Positions 1 to 8,104 of a stretch of DNA of 18,107 bases are shown here, in pieces. The notes under the pieces were generated by a model, which searched no databases, had not been told where the DNA came from, and saw only the letters and a program-made list of their open reading frames with translations. The stretch spans positions 1 to 18,107 of the forward strand of contig JAKSDC010000133.1 of NCBI GenBank assembly GCA_022360275.1. Direction: 5' to 3'. A program made the position numbers and the translations under genes. Every line of letters starts with the position of its first letter. Position 1 is the stretch's first letter. This DNA is from Chlorobiales bacterium (GTDB lineage Bacteria; Bacteroidota; Chlorobiia; Chlorobiales; Chlorobiaceae).

Positions 1-399
1 GACGGTAATGTAGGCTGCATGGTCAATGGTGCCGGTCTGGCAATGGCAACGATGGACATGATCCAGCTTGCCGGGGGGAAACCCGCAAACTTCCTCGACG
101 TCGGCGGCGGCGCAAGTCCGGAAACAGTTAAAGAAGGCTTTAAAATCATCATGAGCGACAAAAACGTCAAAGCCATTCTTGTCAACATTTTCGGTGGTAT
201 CGTGCGGTGCGACCGTGTTGCAGGAGGCGTTATAGAAGCTGCAAAGAAGGTTGGCCTGAACCTCCCGGTTATCGTGCGGCTTGAAGGAACCAACGCTGAA
301 GTCGCCCAGAAAATGCTTGACGAATCCGGACTCAATCTTATTGCTGCAAACGGACTGCGAGACGCTGCACAGAAAGTCAACGAAGCGCTTGCAGGATAA
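1..399 (+). CDS. sucC: Succinyl-CoA synthetase (ADP-forming) beta subunit, C-terminal part
   Basis: The reading frame is open from base 1 to a TAA at 397-399, so the gene starts before the window and 132 residues are visible. They form the CoA-ligase half of the beta subunit: a glycine-rich stretch (FLDVGGGASPE), then ILVNIFGGIVRCD, then PVIVRLEGTN and a terminal helix ending in EALAG. The N-terminal ATP-grasp domain lies outside. The enzyme interconverts succinate, CoA and ATP with succinyl-CoA in the cytoplasm. In green sulfur bacteria it would run toward succinyl-CoA in the reductive TCA cycle; that direction is inferred from the likely host. The sucD partner does not follow within the next 550 bases. 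Confidence 0.95.
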   Translation, partial: DGNVGCMVNGAGLAMATMDMIQLAGGKPANFLDVGGGASPETVKEGFKIIMSDKNVKAILVNIFGGIVRCDRVAGGVIEAAKKVGLNLPVIVRLEGTNAEVAQKMLDESGLNLIAANGLRDAAQKVNEALAG

Positions 400-951
400 G
401 TATTTTGCTGCATTACAAAAAACAGGGCATCTCTATAAAACGATGTATTCAGGTCGCGTAATAAATTAATAGAGGTGCCTAACAATACCTGGAGAAAGCC
501 CTCTTTGCACACAAAAGGCATCTTCCTTTGCAGAATATTGTTGTCACAATGAGAGAAATAGAAAAGAAAAAAATCGAAGGGTACAACCAGCTATAGAGGC
601 GCTTTCGCGCCTCTTCACCGGGTTCAACAACAGACCAGAAAACACCAGAAAACATGGATCACGTTATCAAAACATATCAACATTTACGTAACCTTATCAT
701 CAAAACACTGATCTGCTGAAGAACATTTCAAGCAGCAACACTAACCTAACTGGATAGTAAAAGCACCTGTTCCTACCCAAGCACTTTCATTGTATAGGAC
801 GATCTTTTTTTGTAAACCTTGCATTCTTTTCGAAAAAAAAATAAAAAATATTTTCTCCCGACGTTATTCCTCTACTGTTTGACCAGCCAGCCAAATTTTA
901 TTTCCTTATACTTCAACACGTTGGTCAACCACCTCATTTGTAACTTGACAC
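400..951. other. Gene-free region between sucC and bciB
   Basis: About 550 AT-rich bases with no convincing gene. Short open frames here have no recognisable composition or family. Visible structure: a perfect hairpin at 595-614 (own entry), a bulged hairpin at 713-735 (8 pairs, loop of 6, one unpaired A at 730), and two tandem copies of ACCAGAAAAC at 634-653. Homopolymeric A/T runs lie around 830-860. It should contain the bciB promoter, but I could not pick a well-spaced -35/-10 pair. Confidence 0.6.
595..614 (+). terminator. Perfect GC-rich hairpin, possible sucC terminator
   Basis: Arms 595-602 (AGAGGCGC) and 607-614 (GCGCCTCT) are exactly complementary around the 4-base loop TTTC. The stem is strong, but only CTTCACC follows, with no T-run, so it is not a textbook rho-independent terminator. 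It lies 195 bases after the sucC stop. It could end the sucC transcript or be a processing or stability hairpin. Confidence 0.4.
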
Positions 952-2175
952 ATGACGGAAAACAACAGCGGCAACCCGGAAAAAGGAATCTGCAGTTCTT
1001 GCGGCCTCTGCTCGATCCATGAATGGCCGATGCGTGAAAGTATCCAAAGCTGCGTCTTTAAAAACGGGTGGCTGGGAAAAAGAGAAAAGAAACTGTTCGG
1101 CAGGGAAAGAAAACCTGACAACCCTGAAGAAATGCGTTTCGGTATAACACTGGAACGATTCACAGCACAGCTCCGGGATCCCCTGCCCGACGCCCAGTGG
1201 AGCGGCATCATTACCACTATCGCTCGCAAGGCTTTTGAAAGCGGTCTGGTTGAAGGAGTCGTTACCCTGCACCGCAGTGAGGAAAACCACTTTTTCTCAC
1301 TGCCGGTTCTTGCCATGACAACCGAAGAGATCAATGCGTCCAGAGGTAATAAACCAGTCCTTTCTCCTGTCCTCAGATCCCTGCAAACCGCTGTCAGAAA
1401 AAATCTCAAAAAAGTTCTTGTTATCGGGGCGGCCTGCCATATTCATACTCTCAGGGATTTCCGGGAAAGGTTTTCTTACCTGCAGAACATGGAGATCTAC
1501 ACGATTGGTATTCCGTGCGTCGACAATGTCCAGCGAAACAGATTTAACTGGATTCTCGAAAGAATGTCGAAGTCACCCGGCACAGCCTGCCATCTTGAAT
1601 TTATGCAGGATTTTCGTATCCACATCAGGCATACAAACGGAACCATCGAAAAAGTCCCCTTCTTCTCTCTTCCTGAGGAGCTGTCGAATCCCGATATCTT
1701 TCCGGAAGCCTGCATGGGCTGCTTCGATTACCTCAACAGCCTGTCGGACATTACCGTCGGCTACCTTGCAGCGAAGCTGCTTCCCGATCAGAACCGGCAA
1801 TGGGTGATGGTTAGAACAGAGAACGGACAGAAACTGCTCGATCTGGTTAATGACGAACTCGAACGTTTCCCTGAAGAAGGGAAATGGGAGTGCAGGAAGT
1901 TTGTCCTGCAAAACACCGATCGGATCATTGCAAGCATGAAAGAAGAAAAAGCGCCATACTCACCTGACAGAAAAATACCGCTCTGGTTTGGACATGTCCT
2001 TTCCTGGATGCTCAGCAGATCCGGCCCAAAAGGCATCGGTTTCGCACACTACTCGGTCGATTTCCATTTTATCAGGCATTACTACTATGTCAAATACCGG
2101 TTCCCGGAACAGCTTACAGTGCTGGTTCCCCGGCATGTGCGGTCAATCCTGCAGGAGTATGGCCTCCCCCTTTGA
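952..2175 (+). CDS. bciB: BciB-type divinyl (proto)chlorophyllide 8-vinyl reductase, FrhB/HCAR family
   Basis: A 407-residue protein of the coenzyme F420 hydrogenase/dehydrogenase beta-subunit family, close in pattern to cyanobacterial Slr1923/BciB and plant HCAR. Near the N-terminus are C14, C17 and C20 (CSSCGLC) plus C34, the expected first cluster ligands. IPCVDN (about 187-192) and EACMGCFDYLNSLSDITVGY (about 244-263) are family landmarks, as is the C-terminal SVDFHFIRHYYYV. BciB is an iron-sulfur flavoprotein that reduces the C8 vinyl group in (bacterio)chlorophyll synthesis, using reduced ferredoxin. An in-frame TGA at 946-948 just before the ATG fixes the earliest start, and no Shine-Dalgarno sequence is visible. 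HCAR (7-hydroxymethyl chlorophyll a reductase) shares the fold, so the substrate is inferred. The gene faces an NYC1/NOL-like SDR tail to tail. Confidence 0.82.
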   Translation: MTENNSGNPEKGICSSCGLCSIHEWPMRESIQSCVFKNGWLGKREKKLFGRERKPDNPEEMRFGITLERFTAQLRDPLPDAQWSGIITTIARKAFESGLVEGVVTLHRSEENHFFSLPVLAMTTEEINASRGNKPVLSPVLRSLQTAVRKNLKKVLVIGAACHIHTLRDFRERFSYLQNMEIYTIGIPCVDNVQRNRFNWILERMSKSPGTACHLEFMQDFRIHIRHTNGTIEKVPFFSLPEELSNPDIFPEACMGCFDYLNSLSDITVGYLAAKLLPDQNRQWVMVRTENGQKLLDLVNDELERFPEEGKWECRKFVLQNTDRIIASMKEEKAPYSPDRKIPLWFGHVLSWMLSRSGPKGIGFAHYSVDFHFIRHYYYVKYRFPEQLTVLVPRHVRSILQEYGLPL

Positions 2176-2186
2176 TCCTGCATCGA

Positions 2187-2975
2187 TCAGTCAAGCAGGG
2201 TTCTTTTTCTGAACGGTGCCAGCAACATCCTGGAAATAATCTTCGGCTTTGTCAACCACTCGATTCTTGGCGAACGGACGTTGCTTGCAATCATTTTTTC
2301 ACAGAGAAACCCCGTGACGGTATCGACGTCGTCGGCCATGATATTGTAGAACTTTCTTTTTTTTCTGGTTTCAGGAGAATCGTCACGGAGCGTCTCAAGC
2401 AGCAGATCGGTAACAACCATCCCAGGGCTCACGGTACCGACCTGAACAGAGGACCCCCCGGCTTCAGTGGCAAACGCACGGGTAAAGTAGCGCAAAGCGT
2501 TCTTCGACGTTCCATAAATCGACAAACCATTCATGATAAAACCATCGCTGCCCAGCCCCTCCATGTTGAAGATCTTGCCCTTTCCCTGCTGCTGCATGGC
2601 CTGAAAAGGTACGACGGTACCGTTCACGACACCAAGCAGGTTAATCCTGAGCACGTTCTCGATCGTTTCCTGATCCAGTTCCCAGACCTTTGCGGTTTCC
2701 TGGCTGATCCCGGCATTGTTTACCCAGATATCCAACGGTCCGAAGTTCGAAACTGCCGTATCAAGCAACGCTTCCATATCACCCTTTTTTCCGACGTCGG
2801 CTACTTTACCGGCAATGTTTTTGCCGAAAGCCGCAAGTTCACCCAACGCTTCTTGGACGCTTTGCGTCGAGGTTCCGCAGATTGTCACCCTGCATCCCTT
2901 TTCCAAAAATCTTGCTGCGAGACCGAGGCCGATCCCCCTCGTTCCGCCGGTAATCACAACGGATGTCGTGCTCAT
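2187..2975 (-). CDS. Short-chain dehydrogenase/reductase resembling chlorophyll b reductase (NYC1/NOL)
   Basis: A classical SDR of 262 residues. It has the TGGTRGIG cofactor motif (9-16), NNAG (87-90), an active-site Asn at 113, a Ser near 144 and YGTSK with Tyr155 and Lys159. The segment around the catalytic Ser (NMEGLGSDG) and the C-terminal part (SPGMVVTDLLL, then FYNIMADDVDTV and LTKPKIISRMLL) resemble plant NYC1/NOL, which reduces the 7-formyl group of chlorophyll b to 7-hydroxymethyl. That resemblance is from memory of the family, and function here is unproven; other SDR substrates are possible. An in-frame TAA five codons upstream makes ATG 2975 the only sensible start. It lies tail to tail with bciB and diverges from the ABC-F gene. 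Confidence 0.75.
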   Translation of the reverse strand: MSTTSVVITGGTRGIGLGLAARFLEKGCRVTICGTSTQSVQEALGELAAFGKNIAGKVADVGKKGDMEALLDTAVSNFGPLDIWVNNAGISQETAKVWELDQETIENVLRINLLGVVNGTVVPFQAMQQQGKGKIFNMEGLGSDGFIMNGLSIYGTSKNALRYFTRAFATEAGGSSVQVGTVSPGMVVTDLLLETLRDDSPETRKKRKFYNIMADDVDTVTGFLCEKMIASNVRSPRIEWLTKPKIISRMLLAPFRKRTLLD

Positions 2976-3113
2976 GTCATTTTATTCCAGTTCAGTTCCC
3001 GACTTTTTTTAGAATAATAATATAGTATCCTGTCTCATTACTGCAGCTTTTATGAATTGTTGTATCTTTGCTGTCTCTTTAAATTTTCCTGAGTCAACCG
3101 GTACCCTGATTCC

Positions 3114-5063
3114 ATGCTTGAAGCCCGAAATATTTCGCTGAGTGCAGGCACAAAAGATCTGTTGATCAATGCATCCTTTCGCATCGGAGACAGGGACCGT
3201 GTCGGCCTGGTTGGTCTTAACGGCACCGGAAAATCAACCCTGTTGCGCTTTATCAGCGAGACCGGTTCAGACCATTCGGCTACTTCAAATGGCCAGATTA
3301 TCCGCTCATCCGAAACCACTATCGGTTATCTTCCTCAGGAAATCTCTTTCGAAGGCGACCTGGAGAACACCGCCCTGCACTATGTGCTTCAGGCCAACAA
3401 AAAACTGAACGAGTTGTCGGTATCCATCGAACGGATGCAAAAGGAGCTCGAAGACCCCGGTCAGAACCATGAAAGCCGTAGTTACCACCGGCTTATTGAA
3501 AAGTTCAGCGAGGCCTCCCATGAATTCGAGCGGCTCGGCGGCTACAAAATGGAAGCGGACGCTGAAAAAGTGCTCATCGGGCTGGGTTTCAGCCAGAAAG
3601 GATTTCGGAAAAAGGTCAGAGAGTTTTCCGGCGGCTGGCAGATGCGCCTCCTCATCGCCAAACTGCTTTTGCAGAAACCGACACTACTCCTGCTCGATGA
3701 GCCGACCAACCATCTCGACATCGACTCCCTGAGATGGCTCGAAAATTACATGCTGGGTTATGAACACAGTTGCATCATTGTTTCCCACGACCGGTTCTTT
3801 CTTGACAAAATTACGACAAGAACGCTTGAAATCAATTTCAAGACAATACATGAATACAAGGGAAACTACAGCTATTACGAAAAGGAAAAGGCACAGCGTT
3901 TCGAACTCATGATGTCGAAATATGAGAACGACCTGAAAAAAATGGCCCATCTGAAAGCGTTTGTCGATCGTTTCCGCTACAAGGCAACCAAAGCCAAACA
4001 GGCACAGAGCAGACTGCGCCAAATGCAGAAACTCGAAGAAGAGCTCCAGGCTCCCGAGGAAGACCTTTCCGGCATCTCTTTCAGCTTTCCAAAAGCTATG
4101 CATTCCGGGAAAGTAGTGCTGAAGCTCGAACATGTCAGTAAATCCTGGGAACAGCCTGACGGCTCCCGGAAAGATGTATTACATGATATCGATCTCGAAG
4201 TTCTGCGCGGCGACCGAATAGCTATCGTAGGCTCGAACGGCGCCGGCAAGACAACCTTCTGCAGGATTGTTTCCAAAGATCTTGATTACGACGGCAGGGT
4301 GATCCATGGACACAATGTCTCCCTTAACTACTTTGCCCAGCATCAAACCGAGAACCTCGACCTTGACAAATCGGTTTTCCAGGAAATGATGGATGCTGCT
4401 CCCGATGCTGAATCACAGCGCAAAGTCAGGGATATTCTCGGCTGTTTTCTGTTCAGCGGCGACAATGTGGAGAAAAAGACTTCGGTCCTCTCGGGCGGGG
4501 AAAAATCACGGTTGTCGCTTGCAAAAATCCTGCTCCAGGCCTCGAACCTGCTTATCATGGACGAGCCGACGAACCATCTGGACATGCGGTCGAAGGAGAT
4601 GCTGATCGATGCCCTTGAAAACTATGAGGGGACGCTGATGCTGGTCAGCCACGACCGCTATTTCCTCGACAGCCTGGTTAACAAGGTCATCGAAATCAAA
4701 AACGGTTCTCTCAAGGTGTATCTCGGCAGCTACGGGGAGTACCTTGAAAAAGCAGAAAGAACCTGGGAGGCAGAGCGAAAGCAGGAAGCTGCTTCGCAGA
4801 AGAAAAAAGCCAAAGTAAAAAAAACATCTTCCATCAACCCGCAAAAACCGTCCCGCGGCGGCCTCAACAAGGCAAAAGCCGAAAAGCTGGAAGGCAAGAT
4901 TCACGATCTCGAAAAACAAAAGCAGGAATACGAAACCACGATGGGGTTACCGGACTTCTACTCCCTGCCCGAAGAAGAAACACGAAAAACCGTTGAACAG
5001 TATCATGAACTGTGCGCGGAAATCGACTCGCTTTACGAGGAATGGGAATCAACTGAGCCCTGA
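3114..5063 (+). CDS. ABC-F family ATPase with two nucleotide-binding domains (Uup/EttA/YdiF type)
   Basis: A 649-residue soluble protein with two ABC ATPase domains and no membrane segments. Domain 1 has Walker A GLNGTGKS (34-41), signature FSGGWQMR (about 171-178) and Walker B LLLLDEPTNHLD. Domain 2 has Walker A GSNGAGKT (373-380), signature LSGGEKSR (about 459-466) and LLIMDEPTNHLD. The linker between them (about 240-320) is long, helical and rich in Lys, Arg and Glu, as in the ABC-F P-site tRNA-interaction arm. After about residue 545 comes a Lys-rich stretch and a predicted coiled coil (LEGKIHDLEKQKQEYE), as in Uup. ABC-F proteins act on ribosomes; the exact subfamily cannot be set by eye. 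The last 31 bases overlap the convergent nitroreductase gene. Confidence 0.93.
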   Translation: MLEARNISLSAGTKDLLINASFRIGDRDRVGLVGLNGTGKSTLLRFISETGSDHSATSNGQIIRSSETTIGYLPQEISFEGDLENTALHYVLQANKKLNELSVSIERMQKELEDPGQNHESRSYHRLIEKFSEASHEFERLGGYKMEADAEKVLIGLGFSQKGFRKKVREFSGGWQMRLLIAKLLLQKPTLLLLDEPTNHLDIDSLRWLENYMLGYEHSCIIVSHDRFFLDKITTRTLEINFKTIHEYKGNYSYYEKEKAQRFELMMSKYENDLKKMAHLKAFVDRFRYKATKAKQAQSRLRQMQKLEEELQAPEEDLSGISFSFPKAMHSGKVVLKLEHVSKSWEQPDGSRKDVLHDIDLEVLRGDRIAIVGSNGAGKTTFCRIVSKDLDYDGRVIHGHNVSLNYFAQHQTENLDLDKSVFQEMMDAAPDAESQRKVRDILGCFLFSGDNVEKKTSVLSGGEKSRLSLAKILLQASNLLIMDEPTNHLDMRSKEMLIDALENYEGTLMLVSHDRYFLDSLVNKVIEIKNGSLKVYLGSYGEYLEKAERTWEAERKQEAASQKKKAKVKKTSSINPQKPSRGGLNKAKAEKLEGKIHDLEKQKQEYETTMGLPDFYSLPEEETRKTVEQYHELCAEIDSLYEEWESTEP

Positions 5064-5626
5064 CCGATTATTGTAACGCTTCCGGGTTTCCTCGGTTCGG
5101 GTTCCGGCAAGGGAGCGGCACTATACCCGAATACTGCAGCCGCATACGGAACATGCCGTTCAGGAAAAGTAATCCCAAGATCCCTGAACACCTCTTTTCC
5201 CTTTTCCGTCGCATAAAACATCATGATCGAGTGCATCCAGCACGAACCGATACCCAGCGAAGCCGCTGCAAGCATCATATTCTGCATCGCAAGTGTACAG
5301 TCATACTGTGGCGCAAGCGCCTGAGTGTCGCCGGTAATAATAATAAGCGCGGGCGCATGGAAGAACACACTGAAATCATCACGGCTTGCAACCTCGCGCA
5401 GTGCCTTGACATCCGATTCCAGAAAAACTGTTTTACAGGACGCCTCGAGTTTTTCAAGCAACGCGCTGTCGCGAACAACCGTGAAATGCCATGGCTGCTG
5501 GTTCATCGCACTTGGCGCATAACGACCCGCTTCAAGAATCAAGTCAAGAGACTCTTCATCCACATGACCCGGCTTGTACGTCCGGATACTTCTGCGTTTA
5601 AGAATTGTACCGATGGTTTCATTCAT
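5033..5626 (-). CDS. Nitroreductase family FMN-dependent oxidoreductase
   Basis: A protein of 197 residues from ATG 5626. A TTG at 5635 would add three residues; neither start has a visible Shine-Dalgarno sequence. Nitroreductase features include the N-terminal RRSIRTYK (FMN phosphate contact), YAPSAMNQQPWHF, and a central LAMQNMMLAAASLGIGSCWM segment. Members bind FMN, act as homodimers and use NAD(P)H to reduce nitro groups, quinones or flavins; the substrate is unknown here. The gene lies 33 bases downstream of the uridine-kinase-like gene on the same strand, so co-transcription is plausible. Its 3' end overlaps the ABC-F gene by 31 bases, tail to tail. Confidence 0.88.
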   Translation of the reverse strand: MNETIGTILKRRSIRTYKPGHVDEESLDLILEAGRYAPSAMNQQPWHFTVVRDSALLEKLEASCKTVFLESDVKALREVASRDDFSVFFHAPALIIITGDTQALAPQYDCTLAMQNMMLAAASLGIGSCWMHSIMMFYATEKGKEVFRDLGITFPERHVPYAAAVFGYSAAPLPEPEPRKPGSVTIIGQGSVDSHSS

Positions 5627-5659
5627 GGTATGCAATAAAATTAAATAAAGGTATTCGTT

Positions 5660-6337
5660 CTACCTGCTCTCAAAATCGACACATGAGTCCACAACATCAA
5701 AATTGCCGTCGACATGAAGATCTGCAAGCGGTTTCAACGAACGTACGTGGCGATGCTCGCGCTCAAGCACCTTCCAGCGGTAACCATCAGCCGGTTCCTT
5801 GCAGCGCAGCATCTGGTTGATTTTGGTCTCGTGATAGGTCAGATCGATAAACACCCTCAAATCGATATCATCGGTGCGTATCGCGTACAAACCGTCTATA
5901 ATCAGTAACTGGATTTTACTGAAATCCGTAAAAAGCTGGTCGATTTCCTCGGTAATAATATCGATGCAGGGAATGAATACCTGCCGGTCGTTTCTGAAAT
6001 CCTCTATGTTATCGTGCAGAAGCTCCCAGTCGTACTCGTCAAATCCGACAGATTTGTAATCGTTTCTTATCCTGTGCTCCCGCCGTTCGAGAGGAGGAAC
6101 ACGGTAATAGTTATCGGTATGAAGAATCTTGACGCGGATATTGGAGGTTTTGAGCAGCAGGGCAAGAGAATGAGCCAACTCTGATTTTCCCGCCCCTGAT
6201 TCACCTGAAATCGCAACCACAAACTTGTAACCGGGATTATCCTTTTCTATTTCGTTCTTATCGGCCAGCACCCTCTCCATAATGACTTTTGCCGCGGACT
6301 TGTGCTGATCGTTTATCAACAGAACGTCACCTAACAT
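5660..6337 (-). CDS. Uridine kinase / phosphoribulokinase-like P-loop kinase
   Basis: A protein of 225 residues with a P-loop GESGAGKS at 45-52 after a roughly 40-residue N-terminal helical extension. HTDNYYRVPP follows (the DxxY region that binds the acceptor in uridine kinases), then LLIIDGLYAI as the Walker-B-like strand and a distal EREHRHVRSLKP segment. These place it in the PRK/URK kinase superfamily. Uridine kinase makes UMP from uridine, but the sequence is divergent enough that the acceptor could be another nucleoside or sugar. Start ATG 6337 has AAGGA only 3 bases upstream. A nitroreductase gene follows 33 bases downstream. Confidence 0.8.
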   Translation of the reverse strand: MLGDVLLINDQHKSAAKVIMERVLADKNEIEKDNPGYKFVVAISGESGAGKSELAHSLALLLKTSNIRVKILHTDNYYRVPPLERREHRIRNDYKSVGFDEYDWELLHDNIEDFRNDRQVFIPCIDIITEEIDQLFTDFSKIQLLIIDGLYAIRTDDIDLRVFIDLTYHETKINQMLRCKEPADGYRWKVLEREHRHVRSLKPLADLHVDGNFDVVDSCVDFESR

Positions 6338-6502
6338 ATTTCCTTAACTTCTGTGTACCCTGTTTTGCAGGCACTGTTGGAAATATCGATTCTATGATAA
6401 AAGTAACAGTTTTTAGCTATGATTTCAATGAAGAAAAACATGTTTTAACCTCGATGAACAAAGAAAAAAATGCCCGACAGCCTGCCCTGCTTTTTCCAAA
6501 TA

Positions 6503-6533
6503 AAAGAGGCTGTCCTTTTGAGACAACCTCTTT
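6503..6533 (-). terminator. Rho-independent terminator of hemN
   Basis: Read on the minus strand, arms 6533-6522 and 6514-6503 form a 12-pair stem (one G-U wobble) around a 7-base loop, and the transcript continues UAUUUGG, giving a UUUUAUUU tract with the end of the stem. It lies 28 bases after the hemN stop codon. Confidence 0.85.
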
Positions 6534-6561
6534 CCTGAATATGAAAAAACAATCGGGACGA

Positions 6562-7983
6562 TCAACTCACCTGCTGGGCTTCTTTAGCCTGTCGAGCCTT
6601 CTCGATATATTCTGCCTGGATATCTCTTGATACATTGTACGCCTTTGAAAGGCTGTCGGACCGCCAAAGCCTTGCATCAAATGCCATGCAGATATTTCTG
6701 AGGAAAGGAACTCCGATTTCCGTAACACGAACGCCGTCTTCGCGTAACTCGACCATACCGTCATTCTGCATGTCTTCAAGACGAAACTTCGAGACATCCA
6801 GCTCATCGCAATAGAGTTTCGGGTCCTTCCAGGATGTTTCCTGCTTACACATAAGGTTGAGAATGTGGCGACGCAACACAAGGTCCTCGCCGGTCAGCAA
6901 ATGGCCCCGATGCAAGGGGAAACGACCTGCATTGACTTCGCGCATGTAATCCTCGTGAAAACGCTCGTTCTGGGCAAAAGCATACCAGGTATCGCTTATC
7001 GACGAAGAACCGAGGGCCAGCATCATCTGGGTAGTATTTTCCGTATACCCCATAAAGTTACGGTGCAGCGTTCCGTTTTTCGCCGCTTCATAAAGAGCGT
7101 CGCCCTCAAGAGCAAAATGATCCATGCCGATCTCATGGTATCCTATCGACTCAAGCATCTCGAGACCCTTGTCATACAGCTCCTGCTTGACGGCACCAAC
7201 CGGGAGATCCTCCTCCTTGAAGTTGCGCTGCCCTTCGTACATGTGTGGATTGTGCCCGTATGCATAAAACGCGATCCTGTCCGGCTTGAGCTCCATGACC
7301 TTGGCAATCGTATCGGTAACAGTTGCAAGGGTCTGTTTCGGCAGACCATACACAAGGTCGAAATTGACCGATGTAAACCCTATCTCTCTTGCGATGTCGA
7401 CTTTTTCCCGAACCAGCTCAAACGGTTGTAAACGGTTGATCTCTTTCTGAACCACCGGATCGAAGTCCTGGATACCGAAACTCATCCGGCGAAAACCAAC
7501 GCTGTAAAGTGCTTCAAGATGCTCCTTTGTCGTTGAACGGGGATTGGTCTCAAAACTGAACATGTAATCATCCATCCGGTTTACCTGCTCATACAAACCG
7601 TTGACAAGCCTGACGAGGTTGTCAGGACTTAAAAAGGTAGGGGTACCGCCGCCGATATGCATCTCCTTGACGTTCAGCGTGCCCGGAAAAACATCGAGGT
7701 ACATCTCCCATTCCTTCAAAAGAGCCTCAAGATAGGGCTGCTCGAAAGAATGATCCTGCGTCCGATAAGCATTGCAACCACAGAAATAGCAGTGATTTTC
7801 ACAGTAAGGAATATGAATGTACATGCTGACACCGGTAGTGTCATTACTGTCGTTGAAACCTTTTATCATGGCCCCCTTCCACTGCTCCTGGGACACCCCG
7901 TCCGTGCCCCATGAGGGAATGGTCGGATAGCTTGTATACCTTGGACCGGGATTACTGTACTTATCTGCAAGATTTGTTGCCAT
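6562..7983 (-). CDS. hemN: Oxygen-independent coproporphyrinogen III dehydrogenase, radical SAM
   Basis: A 473-residue radical SAM enzyme. The N-terminal PGPRYTSYPT segment is typical of true HemN and is followed by IHIPYCENHCYFCGCN with C61, C65, C68 and the HemN-specific fourth Cys C70. GGGTPTFL follows around 113. The length matches HemN rather than the shorter HemW. It decarboxylates two propionates of coproporphyrinogen III to give protoporphyrinogen IX without oxygen, using two SAM molecules, which suits a strict anaerobe that makes large amounts of tetrapyrroles. ATG 7983 has a good Shine-Dalgarno sequence, AGAGGAAG at 7990-7997, six bases away. It diverges from purE. Confidence 0.96.
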   Translation of the reverse strand: MATNLADKYSNPGPRYTSYPTIPSWGTDGVSQEQWKGAMIKGFNDSNDTTGVSMYIHIPYCENHCYFCGCNAYRTQDHSFEQPYLEALLKEWEMYLDVFPGTLNVKEMHIGGGTPTFLSPDNLVRLVNGLYEQVNRMDDYMFSFETNPRSTTKEHLEALYSVGFRRMSFGIQDFDPVVQKEINRLQPFELVREKVDIAREIGFTSVNFDLVYGLPKQTLATVTDTIAKVMELKPDRIAFYAYGHNPHMYEGQRNFKEEDLPVGAVKQELYDKGLEMLESIGYHEIGMDHFALEGDALYEAAKNGTLHRNFMGYTENTTQMMLALGSSSISDTWYAFAQNERFHEDYMREVNAGRFPLHRGHLLTGEDLVLRRHILNLMCKQETSWKDPKLYCDELDVSKFRLEDMQNDGMVELREDGVRVTEIGVPFLRNICMAFDARLWRSDSLSKAYNVSRDIQAEYIEKARQAKEAQQVS

Positions 7984-7989
7984 TGTAAT

Positions 7990-7997
7990 CTTCCTCT
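7990..7997 (-). promoter_or_regulatory. Shine-Dalgarno site of hemN
   Basis: On the minus strand AGAGGAAG lies six bases before ATG 7983, confirming that start. Confidence 0.75.
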
Positions 7998-8067
7998 ACA
8001 AGTGTTACTTTGTCTTTTCTTTGTACCCGTGAAAATACACAAAACTCGGCAAAATCATAAATAAAAG

Positions 8068-8089
8068 GACACCGCTGTAACGCGGTGTC
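8068..8089. promoter_or_regulatory. Perfect inverted repeat in the hemN-purE divergent region
   Basis: GACACCGC (8068-8075) and GCGGTGTC (8082-8089) are exact reverse complements around TGTAAC. The right arm ends 15 bases before the purE ATG. On the minus strand a TTGACA (-35-like, 8091-8086) overlaps the right arm and points toward hemN, though the best -10 candidate (TTTTAT) is 19 bases on. The repeat could be an operator shared by the divergent genes, or a hairpin in the purE leader. No T-run follows, so it is not an evident terminator. Confidence 0.55.
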
Positions 8090-8104
8090 AATTCATTACA
8101 TATT

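Noticed and set aside
879..912. TTGACC and TATACT boxes before bciB as a promoter
   Set aside because: The two hexamers are 21-22 bases apart, too far for a normal sigma-70 type promoter, and no better -10 box lies at 16-18 bases.
906..1409. Minus-strand open frame of 167 codons at the start of bciB
   Set aside because: It is a shadow of bciB, whose cysteine motifs lie in the same bases on the plus strand.
2172..3017. Long plus-strand open frame of 281 codons
   Set aside because: It is antisense to the SDR gene, whose motifs are all in place, and its own translation has no domain features.
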